Below are positions 54,701-64,000 of a stretch of DNA of 64,000 nt, piece by piece. Made by a program: the position numbers and the translations under genes. Numbering within the stretch: position 1 is the stretch's first letter; every line of letters begins with the position of its first letter. The DNA comes from Limanda limanda (taxonomy: Eukaryota > Chordata > Actinopteri > Pleuronectiformes > Pleuronectidae): NCBI RefSeq assembly GCF_963576545.1, contig NC_083645.1, forward strand, positions 620,001 to 684,000, given 5' to 3'. Under the pieces are notes generated by a model. The model saw only the letters and a program-made list of their open reading frames with translations. It made no database searches and was not told the DNA's origin.

Positions 54701-57700
54701 GTCCACCAGATACTGTTTACCTCGACCCCTGTTGCGAACCGCCAGCAACTGCTTGACCTTGTATACCGGACCGCCTTCAATCACTTCTGGGGGTGGCGGA
54801 GGGGTAGCGGCTGGAACCATCGAACTCTCCTTGACGGGCTTGACCCGGCTCACATGGAAGGTGGGGTGAACACGGAGGGATCGGGGCAGGCGAAGGCGAA
54901 CTGCTGCAGGACCGATGAGCTTGATGATGGGAAACGGGCCCACGAACCGCGGCGCCAGCTTCTTGGAAGGGACTTTAAGATGTAGATCTCTGGCGGAGAG
55001 CCACACTCTCTGTCCTGGCTGGTAGGCGGGGGCGGGTCGTCTCTTGCGGTCCGCAGTTTTCTTCACTCTGTCCCCTTGGCGAATCAATACCTGCGTGGCG
55101 GCTGCCCAGATGCGGTGGCAGCGGCGGACCATGGCATGGGCGGAGGGCACAGACACCTCCAACTCGTTGTCTGCGAAAACAGGGGGCTGGTAACCAAATG
55201 CACACTTGAATGGTGACATACCTATGGCCGAGGTGGGCAGTAGGTTGTGGGCATACTCGACCCAGACCAGGTGTTTACTCCATGTCGAGGGATTCTGGGA
55301 GACCAGACACTGGAGGCCGGTTTCAAGCTGCTGGTTTAGGCGTTCGGTCTGGCCGTTGGCCTCCGGGTGGTAACCCGAGGTCAGGCTGGCCTTAGCTCCG
55401 ATGAGCCGGCAGAACTCCCTCCAGAACCGGGAGACGAACTGGGGACCCCGGTCTGAGACAATGTCTTTGGGAAATCCGTGAACCTTAAAAACATTGTTCA
55501 TCATGATCTCCGCCGTTTCTTTGGCGGAGGGCAGTTTTGGCAGAGCGATGAATCGAACCATCTTGGAAAATCTGTCCACCACTGTGAGGACAGTGGTGTT
55601 ACCTTGAGAGACCGGAAGCCCCGTGACGAAGTCTACCGAGATGTCGGACCACGGTCTGGAGGGGATGGGAAGTGGCTGCAAAAGACCCATGCGTGACCCG
55701 GAGGATGTCTTGTTTCGGGCGCAGACCGAACAAGCCTCTACGTATTCCCGGACCTCCGGTTCCATGGAGGGCCACCAGAACCTCCGGGAGATAGCGAACA
55801 TCGTTCTTCGAACTCCCGGATGGCAGGAAAGCAGCGTGGTGTGGGCCCAGTGGATCACCTGTGGGCGCAATTCAACTGGGACAAACAAACGATTATCTGG
55901 GCACCCACTAGGTGATGGGACCTCACCATTAGCCTGCTTAACCTCATTTTCTATCTGCCAAGTCAGTGCTCCAACCACACAGGTAAGTGGGAGGATCGTT
56001 TCTGGGTCCTTGGCAACAGGTTTCGGGGTCGAAGAGACGAGACAGGGCGTCTGGCTTGACATTCTTGGACCCCGGCCTGTATGAGAGAGAAAAAGAGAAT
56101 CTGTTAAAAAATAGCGCCCACCTGGCCTGGCGAGAATTGAGTCTTTTGGCTTTCTTGATGTATTCCAGATTTTTATGATCAGTCCAGACAATGAATGGAT
56201 GTTCAGCACCCTCGAGCCAGTGTCTCCACTCTTCCAGCGCGAGTTTGACCGCCAGCAACTCCCGGTTACCAACGTCGTAGTTCCGCTCCGCCTTGGATAG
56301 CCGCCGTGACAGGAAGGCACAAGGATGCACCTTACCATCCTGCTCTGACCGCTGGGAGAGGATGGCCCCGACTCCTTCGTTGGAGGCGTCCACCACTACC
56401 ACGAACTGTTGTTGAGGGTCAGGCAGGGTGAGGATGGTAGCCGAGGTAAAGCGGTGCTTGAGGATCCGAAAAGCAGCATCAGCTTCAGGAGACCACTGGA
56501 ACTGCACCTTTGTGGAGGTAAGAGCATGGAGAGGGGAAGCTATTGCGCTGAAGCCTCTGATGAACCGCCTGTAAAAGTTAGCAAACCCAAGGAACTGCTG
56601 AACCTTTTTGCGGCTATCAGGTGTAGGCCACTCGACCACAGCGCTAATTTTAGCCGGGTCCATCTGCACACTTCCAGGGGCTACGATGAAGCCCAGGAAG
56701 GAGACAGTGTCGGCATGGAATTCACTTTTTTCTGCTTTGACATAGTTTATTTTCTAGCAGTCTTTTCAGTACCTGAGTTACATGGTCTTGGTGTTTTTTC
56801 AGGTCAGAGGAGTAGATAAGTATGTCATCTAAATAAACATACATGAAATGGTCAAGAAAGTCTCTTAACACGTCATTTATCATAGCCTGGAAAACAGCAG
56901 GAGCATTTGTGAGACCAAAAGGCATGACTTTATATTCATAGTGTCCACTGGGTGTATTAAAACCAGTCTTCCACTCGTCACCTTCTCTGATCCGCACCAA
57001 GTGATAGGCGTTGCGAAGATCCAACTTGGTGAAGATCTTGGCCTGTTGGAGCTGGTCAAACACGGATGACATAAGAGGAAGTGGATAGCGATTCTTTATA
57101 GTGATGTCATTGAGTGGGCTGTAGTCAATGCACGGTCTGAGGGAGCCATCCTTCTTCCCCACAAAGAAGAAACCAGCTCCGGCTGATGATGATGGGCGAA
57201 TCAGACCCGCTTTCAGGGAGGTTTCGATGTACTCCCGCATGGCTGCCCTCTCTGGCCCAGAAATGGCGTACAGGCGGCCTTTGGGAATGGTTGAGCCCGG
57301 AATCAGCTCAATGGCACAATCATACACACACACAGTCCCCTCCCCAGCCCAGGATCTCTCCTGTTCTCCAGTTTATATGGGGATTGTGACGGAATAACCA
57401 TGGCTGACCCAAAATTAGAGTCTGTGACGGTGACTTGAATACATAGAAACGAATGTTTTCCCGGTGATGGTTAATGCACAGTTTGAGAGGTGCTGTGATA
57501 TGTGTGATAGTAAACAGTTCCTGTCCATTAAGAGCTTTAGCTCTGATGGGCTTAGCTAAAAGTTCTGTGCTAAGGCCCAGTTGTTCTGCTAGTTCCCAGT
57601 CCATCAAGCTTTCATCAGCCCCTGAGTCTATGAGCGCCTTGAGTTCAGTGGTGGTGTGGTGCATTACCTGGACTGTCGTGAGAGTGCGTGAGGTGGTGCC

Positions 57701-60700
57701 TGAAACCTTGAATTCACTCACCACCATGGTCCGTTTGGCAGTGCAGGTGGCGACGAGATGACCGGGTTCACCGCAGTAGAAGCATCGGCCCTCCTGCAGA
57801 CGTTTCTGTCGTTCCCCGGGTGTTAGTCGAGCTCTTCCTAGCTGCATGGGCTCTCCCTCTCCTTCCGGATGGGAATGATGACGATGCTCTGGCGGTGATC
57901 GACGGGTGGTTGACCATCCTGGTGCTTGAGTGCGTAGGGGTCTCTCCATCGTTGTGGGTCTCGGAAGACGTTGCTGCCTGAGTTGACGGGTTCTGTTGTC
58001 TGTCTGGATTGCGAGTGCGATGAGTGAGTCGAGATCTGTGGGTAGGTCCAAGGGAACCAGAAGGTCTTGGATAGGAGCTGCCAGCCCCTTCAGGAACAAG
58101 TCGTATAAGGCCGTTGTATTCCAGCCACTCTCCGCCGACAAAGTGCGGAAACGGATAGCGTAATCACAAACGGAGTCGCTGCCCTGTCTCAGCCCGCTCA
58201 GCTCCCCAGCTTTCTCCCGGTCGGTCGTTACCGGGTCGAAAGTTTTCTGCAGCGCCGCTTCAAAGTCTGTGAGGGATTGGCAAACTGGCGAATCCCGGGC
58301 CCACTCTGCCGAGGCCCATGCCTTGGCTCTTCCGGTAAGGTGGGAAATCATAAAGGCAATCTTGGCTCGGTTAGAAGGAAAAGCATTGGGGTTTAGTTCA
58401 TAGTGTATGGAGCAGTCTATGAGAAATGTTTTGCATAATCCTAATTCACCAGCGAATCGTGCTGGTGGGGCTAACTTGCATCCCGCTCCAACGGCTGGCA
58501 CAGTCAGGACGGGAACCACGGGTGTAGCATCCGCTGCTACTGGAGGCTCGGGTGCTGTAATTGTCATCTGCACCAGACAATCGTTCAGGCTCTGAAGTTG
58601 TGTCGAGAGAATCCCCATCTGGGATGCCATAGCGGTCTGGAATTCCTCCTGACGGGAGAGCCGGGCTTCTTGAGCTTGCAGGACTGCCGTGAGTTGTGTC
58701 ATCCCTGCTGAGTCCATACTGGCCGAAGTGTAATGTCAGGCCTGGACTGGAATGAGGACTCAGAAGCAGAGAATATCACGTACCAGCACACTTTATTGAT
58801 TTCAGAACCTCAATGCAGAGTGACAAACAAGAAGGCTATGAAAATCTCACTAACTATATCTATATAATAATATAATACTTGGCAAGCAATAACTGGGGAA
58901 AAAGAACTTCCTAATAAATACAAAACATACACTAGAAAAAGAAAAAGCTTTTAAACATAAACCACTCCCGAAGGAGGACAAACAAATGGCAAGAGCAAGA
59001 AATCAAAAGCGCTCCCGAAGGAGGAAAACCAAACTACTAATAAATGGGGCAAAAGAAAAGGCTCACCTAAACAGGAGGCTCAACAAACTAACTAAATCTC
59101 TCTTAACATAAATCGCTCCAAAAGGGAGGAAGAAAAACAGTTTACAAAACAACACAAAACAAAGCTAAACTGGAAAACTTTAACAAACAAAAAATCACTC
59201 TCAAGGAGGAAACAGAAAACAACTTACGTGGCGTAGCAAGAAACTCTTTGGCAAAAACGACAATGACTGTGGGTAAGGCTTAGGTGCACGAACAAGAACG
59301 AAACACTTCGGCACAAGACAAAGGGGAGACGCAGACTATAAGCACATGAGGGTGAAGGGAACAGGTGGAAACAATCAGAGACAATCAGACCGGTGACACA
59401 TGAGGAAGGGCAAGTGACCTGAAACGAGAGGAGAGTTAGGATTTCAAAATAAAACAGGAAGTTAGGAGACAAAAACCCCAAGACAAGACAAACCTCACCG
59501 CGGTGTGACAGTTTGATAGGGAAAATGCTGCAGATGTAATAAATTCATGTGTGTGAATGGCAAAAATATACTATAAAATACTTGTGGTGGTCTTCAAAAC
59601 TAGAAAAGTGCTATATAAATGTAAGCAATTTATATTTACACACACAATGGAGCGTCCTTAATGAAGACAAAGATTAAGTTCAATCTTTTTTAAATAATTT
59701 TGCCTTGTAACTTTTACCTTACATCCTGCCTCAGCATGACAAGATGGTTGTGTTCAAGCTTTCCAAGTTAACCAAATATGCAACGATTTTTATTATCCTT
59801 GTGAGAGCTAGTAATTTGCATTTTAACCCCATCAATTGAGGAATTGACAACCTGTATGTACCATGTATTAATCTTGTATTTTCCTTCGTTTTGCCTCTGT
59901 TCATTAAGGATAAAATACAACACTCAGTTCACTGCGGATACAAAAGCCTCCACAGTGACTGTTAGTCTGGTAGTTTAAAATAAGATGCTTGAAATGAAGT
60001 TTTGAGTTTTGAAGAAAAAATTTGCTACAGTGTAAAATGCCCAGGCCAGATTATGCCGATGATGACTGCTCCATTGCTATCCACAAGCGCATGTTCTTAT
60101 GGACATGACACAAGTGCATTTACGTTGAGTCCAAAGGCATATTTGCTCATTGTTGAAACCATGGTTGAAAGGGGTTCTACTATGAGCCATGTCTTGGACA
60201 TATCCTGAAACAAACAAATCAGATGATTTTCTAGGTGGTAAAACAGAGGCTTTTCTTTAGAGGAATCTGTGTGACTTTGCGCACAAATAAATAATCTGTA
60301 TATAACAAGCAAAATGTGTGCTCATAGTGAATCTGCCTGTGTAGGTTCATTTAACTATGTTGATAAGGATCCCTAAAATAACAGGAAAATACAACACCGA
60401 TCAGAGTTTCTTTGTCAATTACTTTCCACTGCCTCAAATAAGCAATGTAGGCCTACCAACAGTTAACTGACACCTCAGTTTAAGGCCAACACGCCCACCG
60501 ACGCTCAATTGGAAAAAAGTACATTAGCCTTTGCATGTTGCACTATTATGTACACTGTTTGACAAATGACAAGTAGTTAAAAAATGAATAGCGTTGTCAA
60601 CACACTACTTTCCCTTCTTTTTTGCATTGTGATGTGAAAAACATCATTTTCAGGCTCTTCAGAGATTAGCTGTTCAGTACCAGAAGAGAGACTGGCAAAG

Positions 60701-60727
60701 AGGAAATACAGATGCTATCACTTCTGG
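51122..60727 (+). CDS. fchsd1: FCHSD1/2-type F-BAR and double SH3 protein (first four coding exons, partial)
   Basis: F-BAR proteins bind curved membranes; FCHSD proteins act in endocytosis and actin assembly. Exons 51122-51142 (MQPPPRK), 51762-51859, 51987-52032 and 60654-60727 join in phase to 239 nt. The reading [20 protein letters not shown], then [40 protein letters not shown] is the start of an FCH/F-BAR domain. MQPPPRK is shared by FCHSD1 and FCHSD2. VKL-F-EQ and [12 protein letters not shown] with ALQ-LA favour FCHSD1; QYQKRDW is closer to FCHSD2. The rest of the F-BAR domain and both SH3 domains must lie beyond the right edge; none was found by 64000. Intron 3 (8.6 kb) carries a SINE and a Ty3/Gypsy element. 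Exon 2's acceptor ends a (TG)n repeat. Confidence 0.9.
51702..51759. repeat. (TG)n microsatellite forming an exon acceptor
   Basis: About 58 bp of TG/CG repeats run directly into the CAG acceptor of FCHSD-type exon 2 (exon starts 51762), replacing a normal polypyrimidine tract. Confidence 0.9.
52481..52560. repeat. 40-bp imperfect palindrome followed by telomere-type repeats
   Basis: 52481-52500 pairs with 52501-52520 with two mismatches (AATGGC-GTTACATATATA arms). Directly after, 52534-52560 has TAACCC-type units. A tRNA-like word (GTCCAATGGTTAGGG) lies 50 bp upstream, so this may be a small SINE or fold-back element. It lies in FCHSD-type intron 3. Confidence 0.6.
52722..52772. repeat. Perfect 24-bp hairpin with 3-nt loop
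   Basis: Arms 52722-52745 and 52749-52772 are exact reverse complements (AAAAAGTGTTATGTTTGATA plus AGGA), loop GCA. It lies in FCHSD-type intron 3. Could be a foldback element, an inverted duplication or a transcribed hairpin; nothing in the sequence decides. Confidence 0.85.
53245..53560. repeat. Common fish interspersed repeat
   Basis: Contains TTTAGCTGACACTTTTATCC, AAAGTGACTTCCAATAAG, AACCCAGAACAACAAGAAT and AGTCGGAAGAGATGTGT, wording I recall from a very abundant short teleost repeat. Non-coding. Confidence 0.5.
53644..53785 (+). mobile_element. tRNA-derived SINE, copy 3, left part
   Basis: Same family as 20251-20513: TTGCTTAGGAAGTAGTGTAG (A-box side), GGTTTGATCCCTG (B box), GTCCTTGGGCAGGATATTGA. 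It is cut at GTTTG by the Gypsy element and resumes at 59511. Confidence 0.75.
53786..54560 (-). repeat. Gypsy 3' LTR
   Basis: 775 bp, TGTCAGG...GTGTGACA at its borders. Contains a TATA-like CTTATAG (minus strand, near 54386-54392), about 30 nt before the motif that matches the primer-binding site. Confidence 0.94.
54545..57333 (-). pseudogene. Gypsy Pol: reverse transcriptase, RNase H, integrase, chromodomain (frameshifted)
   Basis: 57333-56722 is reverse transcriptase ([45 protein letters not shown]; active site YLDD). 56669-55944 continues with the connection ([14 protein letters not shown]) and RNase H ([18 protein letters not shown]). 56026-54545 is integrase: an HHCC zinc region (HPGVRRTM to CSVCARNK), the catalytic residues in DFVTGLP, SDRGPQF and [10 protein letters not shown], and a C-terminal chromodomain ([20 protein letters not shown]). 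Key catalytic residues are all present. Frame changes near 56742 and 56023, and loss of the segment that should link protease to RT, mean no single Pol protein can be made from this copy. Confidence 0.9.
54564..54576 (-). promoter_or_regulatory. Gypsy polypurine tract
   Basis: A run of 13 G on the minus strand lies three bases before the 3' LTR, as expected for the primer of plus-strand DNA synthesis. Confidence 0.8.
57320..58717 (-). CDS. Gypsy Gag with zinc knuckle and retropepsin
   Basis: 465 residues from an ATG 17 bp inside the 5' LTR. The N-terminal coiled coil is rich in Gln and Leu ([15 protein letters not shown]). A Retrotrans_gag capsid domain covers residues about 90-230. A basic Arg/Pro region follows, then a CCHC knuckle ([14 protein letters not shown]) near 290-305. 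An aspartic protease has active site [10 protein letters not shown] near 365 and ends near the GEILGWG motif. The frame then runs into VCV and a stop because the junction with RT is damaged. Confidence 0.92.
   Translation of the reverse strand: MDSAGMTQLTAVLQAQEARLSRQEEFQTAMASQMGILSTQLQSLNDCLVQMTITAPEPPVAADATPVVPVLTVPAVGAGCKLAPPARFAGELGLCKTFLIDCSIHYELNPNAFPSNRAKIAFMISHLTGRAKAWASAEWARDSPVCQSLTDFEAALQKTFDPVTTDREKAGELSGLRQGSDSVCDYAIRFRTLSAESGWNTTALYDLFLKGLAAPIQDLLVPLDLPTDLDSLIALAIQTDNRTRQLRQQRLPRPTTMERPLRTQAPGWSTTRRSPPEHRHHSHPEGEGEPMQLGRARLTPGERQKRLQEGRCFYCGEPGHLVATCTAKRTMVVSEFKVSGTTSRTLTTVQVMHHTTTELKALIDSGADESLMDWELAEQLGLSTELLAKPIRAKALNGQELFTITHITAPLKLCINHHRENIRFYVFKSPSQTLILGQPWLFRHNPHINWRTGEILGWGGDCVCV
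58722..58731 (-). promoter_or_regulatory. Predicted self-priming primer-binding site
   Basis: Minus strand ACACTTCGGC, two bases inside the 5' LTR. It is the exact complement of GCCGAAGTGT in the LTR (minus strand, 59312-59303), about 30 nt downstream of a TATA-like CTTATAG, that is, where the transcript should start. Tf1/sushi-type elements are known to prime from their own RNA 5' end. No TGG-starting tRNA site is seen. Confidence 0.65.
58734..59510 (-). repeat. Gypsy 5' LTR
   Basis: 777 bp. Compared with the 3' LTR it has 2 extra bases (AG) near 58815, G for A near 59430 and G for C near 59465. Confidence 0.94.
59511..59637 (+). mobile_element. tRNA-derived SINE, copy 3, right part
   Basis: Resumes after the GTTTG duplication with the SINE body and tail (AAACTAGAAAAGTGCTATAT AAATGT...), matching the end of copy 2. 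Confidence 0.7.
59638..60653. other. Remainder of FCHSD-type intron 3
   Basis: No exon or transposon recognised; the last bases form the acceptor of exon 4. Confidence 0.45.
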
Positions 60728-61199
60728 GTAAGACCACACACGACGTACACAGCAATCTCACCAGCTATTTGCGTCTCATTTCTTCTCTTTTTTGAGGTTG
60801 ATTTTTTTTTTTTATACAACCTGTGACTAGACTGTTGGCTATGGCAGATTGATGTAATTTTCTGTAAGTAGGGAAAGTTGCAGATACTGTCATGTGTTGT
60901 TTTTGCCAGGAACAGTTTGTGCATAATGTGGTACTGACAATGAAGATTAAGAAGAATCAAAGTATGTCAAACTCAAATAGCTAACTATTATAAAAAATAT
61001 GGAAGATATTGGGCCATATGGGAACTGTAACCAGGATACACTAAACATAATAAGCCATTTTACATCAAACACTTTTGAATCATGATATATGCAAGACTAA
61101 TTCTCTGTAATAGTGTCTCTTAAATGATAAAGTTGGAGGTGAATGGATGAGCAAATACATTATTCACACTATTAGCTGTAAGAATCGATGTAAACATAG

Positions 61200-61330
61200 G
61201 GTATGTGCAAAATGTGAAATGGTAATGGTAAATGTTTTTTTATTCATGATGACTACCCAAAGCACTTAAAGGTACAGTTTTGGCCATTTAGCCTCACACA
61301 CTCATTCTCACACACACACACACACACTTT
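61200..61330 (-). repeat. SINE-like fragment with (CA)n
   Basis: ATGGTAATGGTAAATG, CCAAAGCACTTAAAGGTACAG and a (CA)n run resemble the reversed 3' part of the SINE family seen elsewhere in the window. A similar weak relic may lie at 43170-43370. Confidence 0.35.
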
Positions 61331-61694
61331 ACTATCGAAAGAGCCATTTTGCCCCCTCTTCCCCCAAATTAAATCTTTCCGGAGCCGCAAAACATATTTG
61401 ATAACACAGCTTATAAATTTATATATACAGTTATACAATAAAAACTATAGTTTGTTGCATTTATTAAATTATAGAACGACAATAAAAAAAACTGTTGACA
61501 TTTAACTGCTAGTTTTACCTGTTACAAAAAAGGAAAACACCAAACTCTTATGAAGAGGAGAACAAAATACATGTGCAGGCCTACTTTGAAATAAATGAAA
61601 CACAGAACTCTGCTGGTTTGTATGGTGGTACGATGAAAACCATGTGGCCCACTCAGTAGATCAGACATCAATACCTCTATGCCTTTTTAAACTA

Positions 61695-62922
61695 AACGCT
61701 TTCTATTTTGGAACATAGGACGAGTTACTTTCTGCCGCACTAATTAGCTCTAACTATAAGCTTTATCAAAAAGGAAGGTTTTAAGCCTACTCTTAAACGA
61801 ACAGATCATGTCTGCTTTCCGAACTGAAAGTGAGTGGCTCCTACTCTTCTTTTAGAGACTTTAGGGACGACAAGTAGAACTGAATTCTGGGATCGGAGTG
61901 CTTTAATTACTAACAGCTCTTTAAGGTAAAAAGGCGCCATATTATTAAGGGCCTTGAAGGTGAGGAGGAGAATTTTAAATTCTATTCTTGATATAACAGG
62001 AAGCCAGTGTAGCGATGCTAATACTGGAGAAATGTGCTCTCTTTTCTTGGTTCTCATCAGGACACGTGCTGCGGCACTTTGGACAAGCTGCATAGTCTTT
62101 AACGACTTACTGCTGGAGCCTGATAATAATTAATTACAATAGTCCAGTCTCGATGTAACGAAGGTGTGGACTAGTTTTTCTTCATCTTTTTGTGAAAGGA
62201 CATGTCTGATTTTTGAGATATTACGCAAGTGGAAAAAGGCGGTCCTAGAAATTTGTTTTAAGTGACAATTAAAGGACAAATCAGGATCGAAGATCACTCC
62301 CAAGTTCCTGACTGTTTCATTGGAAGCAAGGGTAATGTCTTCTAGCGCAGCTATATCATTAGATTATGTTTCTCTAAGGTGTTTAGGGCCAAGTATTATA
62401 ACCTCCGTTTTATCTGAGTTTAATAAGAGAAAATTGCGGGTCATCCAGGTTTTTATGTCCTTGAGACATGCTCGAAGTTTAGTTAATTGATTACTTTGTT
62501 CAGGTTTTATTTTCAAATATAACTGGGTGTCATCCACATAGCAGTAAGAAACTTGTGTGAGTGTGTCCTGATAATGTTTCCTTGTGGAAGCATATATAAT
62601 GAGAATAAAATGGGGCCGAGCACAGAGCCCTGTGGAACAACATGGTTAACTTTGGTGCGCACAGACGACTCATTATTAAGTTGTACGAATTGGGAGCGAT
62701 CAGAAAAATAAGATTTAAACCAGTTTAGGGCGGTTCCATTAATGTTTTAGTCTCTCTAATAAAATGTGATGGTCAATTGTGTTGATACTGTACTGAGATC
62801 TAACAGGACGAGGACAGACACAAGTCCCTGATCTGAAGCTATAAGAAGGTCATTAGTGACTTTTGCCATGGCAGTCTCTGTGCTGTGATTGGCTCTTAAC
62901 CCAGACTGAAAGTCTTCATATA
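61695..62922 (-). mobile_element. Third copy of the CR1/L2-type LINE (3' part)
   Basis: The minus strand repeats the large LINE's RT/thumb region: [40 protein letters not shown] and LTFKALNNMAPFYLKEL at 62093-61806, then palm motifs up to [17 protein letters not shown] near 62800 and FQSG near 62910. Frameshifted. It supplies the uninterrupted target sequence that shows the TAA duplication in the large copy. It is cut at a TA by the next element. No 3' tail was followed to the left. Confidence 0.88.
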
Positions 62923-64000
62923 CACTCCTGATCAAAATCTTAAGACCAGTTAAAAATTGCATGAATTTGCATTTTGCACTGTTGAATCTTAGGAAGGTTC
63001 TAAGTAGAGTTTCAAAATGCAAAAAGAAGAAATGGGAACAAGAGCCCAAAAGTTGTGAGCAGGCTGTTCATCAGCTGATCAAAAGTTTAAGACCACAGCT
63101 AAAAAAAAAAAAAACCTCCTAAAACAGAAATGAAAGTGTCAAAAACTGACTCAGTAATGAGTAGCTCCACGATTATTGTTGATCACTTCAAAAATTCGTT
63201 TTGGCATGCTTGATGCAAGTGTTTCCAAAAGGCTAGTGCGAATGTTGCGCCAAGTGGTGAAGATGGCTTCACGAAGGGCATCCACTGTCTGGAACTGAAG
63301 TCCATTTTTGTAAACTTCCCTTGCCATCCATCCCCAAATGTTCTCAATTGGATTAAGATCAGGGGAACACGCAGGATGGTCCAAAAGAGGGATGTTATTC
63401 TCCTGGAAAAAAGTCTTGGTCAGACGGGCATTGAAAAACCCAGTCGTTACCACACAGACGAGGGACCTCAGTCATGAGGGATGCCCGCTGCAACATCTCC
63501 ACATAGCCAGCTGCTGTTTAACGCCCCTGCACAACCTGGAGCTCCATTGTTCCATTGAAGGAAAAAGCACCCCAGATCATGATGGCGCCCCCTCCACTGT
63601 GCCGCGTAGAAAACATCTCAGGTGGCATCTCCTTGTCATGCCAGTAACGTTGGAAGCCATCAGGGCCATCAAGGTTAAATTTTTTCTCGTCTGAGAATAA
63701 AACTTTCTTCCACCTTTGAATGTCCCATGTTTGGTGCTCCCTTGCAAAGTCTAAACGGGCAATTTTGTGGCGTTGAAGGAGACGTGGCCTTTGAAGATGT
63801 TTCTTGTTTTTGAAGCCCTGATGGTTATTGGGCTGCACTCAGCACCAGTAATGGCCTTAATTTGGGACGAGGATCGTCCCGTGTCTTGACGGACAGCCAT
63901 TCGGATCCTCCGGCTCAGCGCCGGTGAGATTTTTTTGAGTCTACCACTTGATTTTTTTGTTCCATAACCCTGAGGATCTTATAAGAAATGCAAAATGACT
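62923..64000 (-). mobile_element. Tc1/mariner-type transposon, running off the window
   Basis: One terminal repeat (CACTCCTGATCAAAATCTTA AGACCAG) follows a TA in LINE copy 3. The minus strand encodes transposase: helix-turn-helix piece (SGRLKKISPALSRRIRMAVR) near 63940-63880, [54 protein letters not shown] and, at 63453-63151, FQENNIPLLDHPACSPDLNPIENIWGWM-type motifs carrying the last catalytic acid. Frames change near 63835 and near 63455-63520, so this copy is inactive. The other end lies beyond 64000. Confidence 0.9.

Larger units (their letters stand above)
53786..59510 (-). mobile_element. Ty3/Gypsy chromodomain retrotransposon (young, pol damaged)
   Basis: Full LTR-to-LTR copy, 5725 bp, read right to left: LTR, gag-protease, reverse transcriptase, RNase H, integrase with chromodomain, polypurine tract, LTR. 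Flanked by the 5-bp duplication GTTTG (53781-53785, 59511-59515) inside a SINE in FCHSD-type intron 3. The LTRs differ by two substitutions and one 2-bp indel, so insertion is recent. Despite this the pol region has three breaks: missing sequence and a frame change at the protease/RT junction, a frame change at about 56738-56746, and another at about 56020-56026. The domain order and chromodomain place it near the vertebrate Tf1/sushi-type chromoviruses. The primer-binding site supports that too. Confidence 0.94.

Noticed and set aside
55944..56338. Treating the two overlapping pol frames as a programmed frameshift
   Set aside because: The overlap is within the RNase H to integrase linker and arises from a local frame change near 56023; no slippery site plus structure was evident, and such elements usually encode this region in one frame.

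Overview
This is a stretch of nuclear DNA from a ray-finned (teleost) fish. It has small exons with GT-AG introns, a vertebrate gene complement, many microsatellites ((TG)n, (GA)n, (TTG)n, (ATCA)n), and a dense load of fish-type transposons: CR1/L2-like and Tx1-like LINEs, a tRNA-derived SINE, Ty3/Gypsy and BEL/Pao LTR elements, Tc1/mariner, hAT, piggyBac and Harbinger-like DNA elements. No bacterial, organellar or CRISPR features were seen. Gene models were assembled by eye from splice sites, reading phase and remembered family motifs; no search was run.

Left part (1-13.3 kb): eight exons of an MGAT4-family N-acetylglucosaminyltransferase on the minus strand, from the signal-anchor exon (13316) to the LEDD catalytic exon (1544). 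The remaining exons lie off the left edge. A decayed histone H3 copy (92-344) lies beyond exon 8. Intron 1 holds a Tc1 relic split by a 1.1-kb inverted-repeat element, and a piggyBac relic. 13.3-24.7 kb: head-to-head with it, on the plus strand, are the remains of an MMP25/MMP17-like matrix metalloproteinase. Five exons are recognisable, but one carries a frameshift and no catalytic HExxHxxGxxH exon was found.

24.7-34.8 kb: a long minus-strand CR1/L2-type LINE (SGNH esterase, endonuclease, reverse transcriptase, 3' tail) broken by two later insertions. One is a 3.7-kb gag-only BEL/Pao element with apparently identical LTRs and a 5-bp target duplication. The other is a 1.6-kb element with a TAA duplication and internal repeats. 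34.8-46 kb: a small acidic, possibly N-myristoylated protein gene (38726-39106). It is followed by a five-exon secreted cytokine gene (40877-45635) whose exon lengths, all-phase-0 introns and cysteine pattern (including a CxC exon) look like interleukin-9. A hAT-type element with a perfect 8-bp duplication sits in its last intron.

46-64 kb: a second degraded LINE copy and a Tx1-like LINE ORF1 remnant. Next come the first four coding exons of an FCHSD1/2-type F-BAR gene (51122-60727, continuing beyond the window). Intron 3 of that gene contains a young chromodomain Ty3/Gypsy element (53786-59510) that landed inside a SINE. Its primer-binding site is complementary to its own predicted RNA 5' end, which suggests self-priming. 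The window ends in a third LINE fragment interrupted by a Tc1-like transposon that runs off the right edge.
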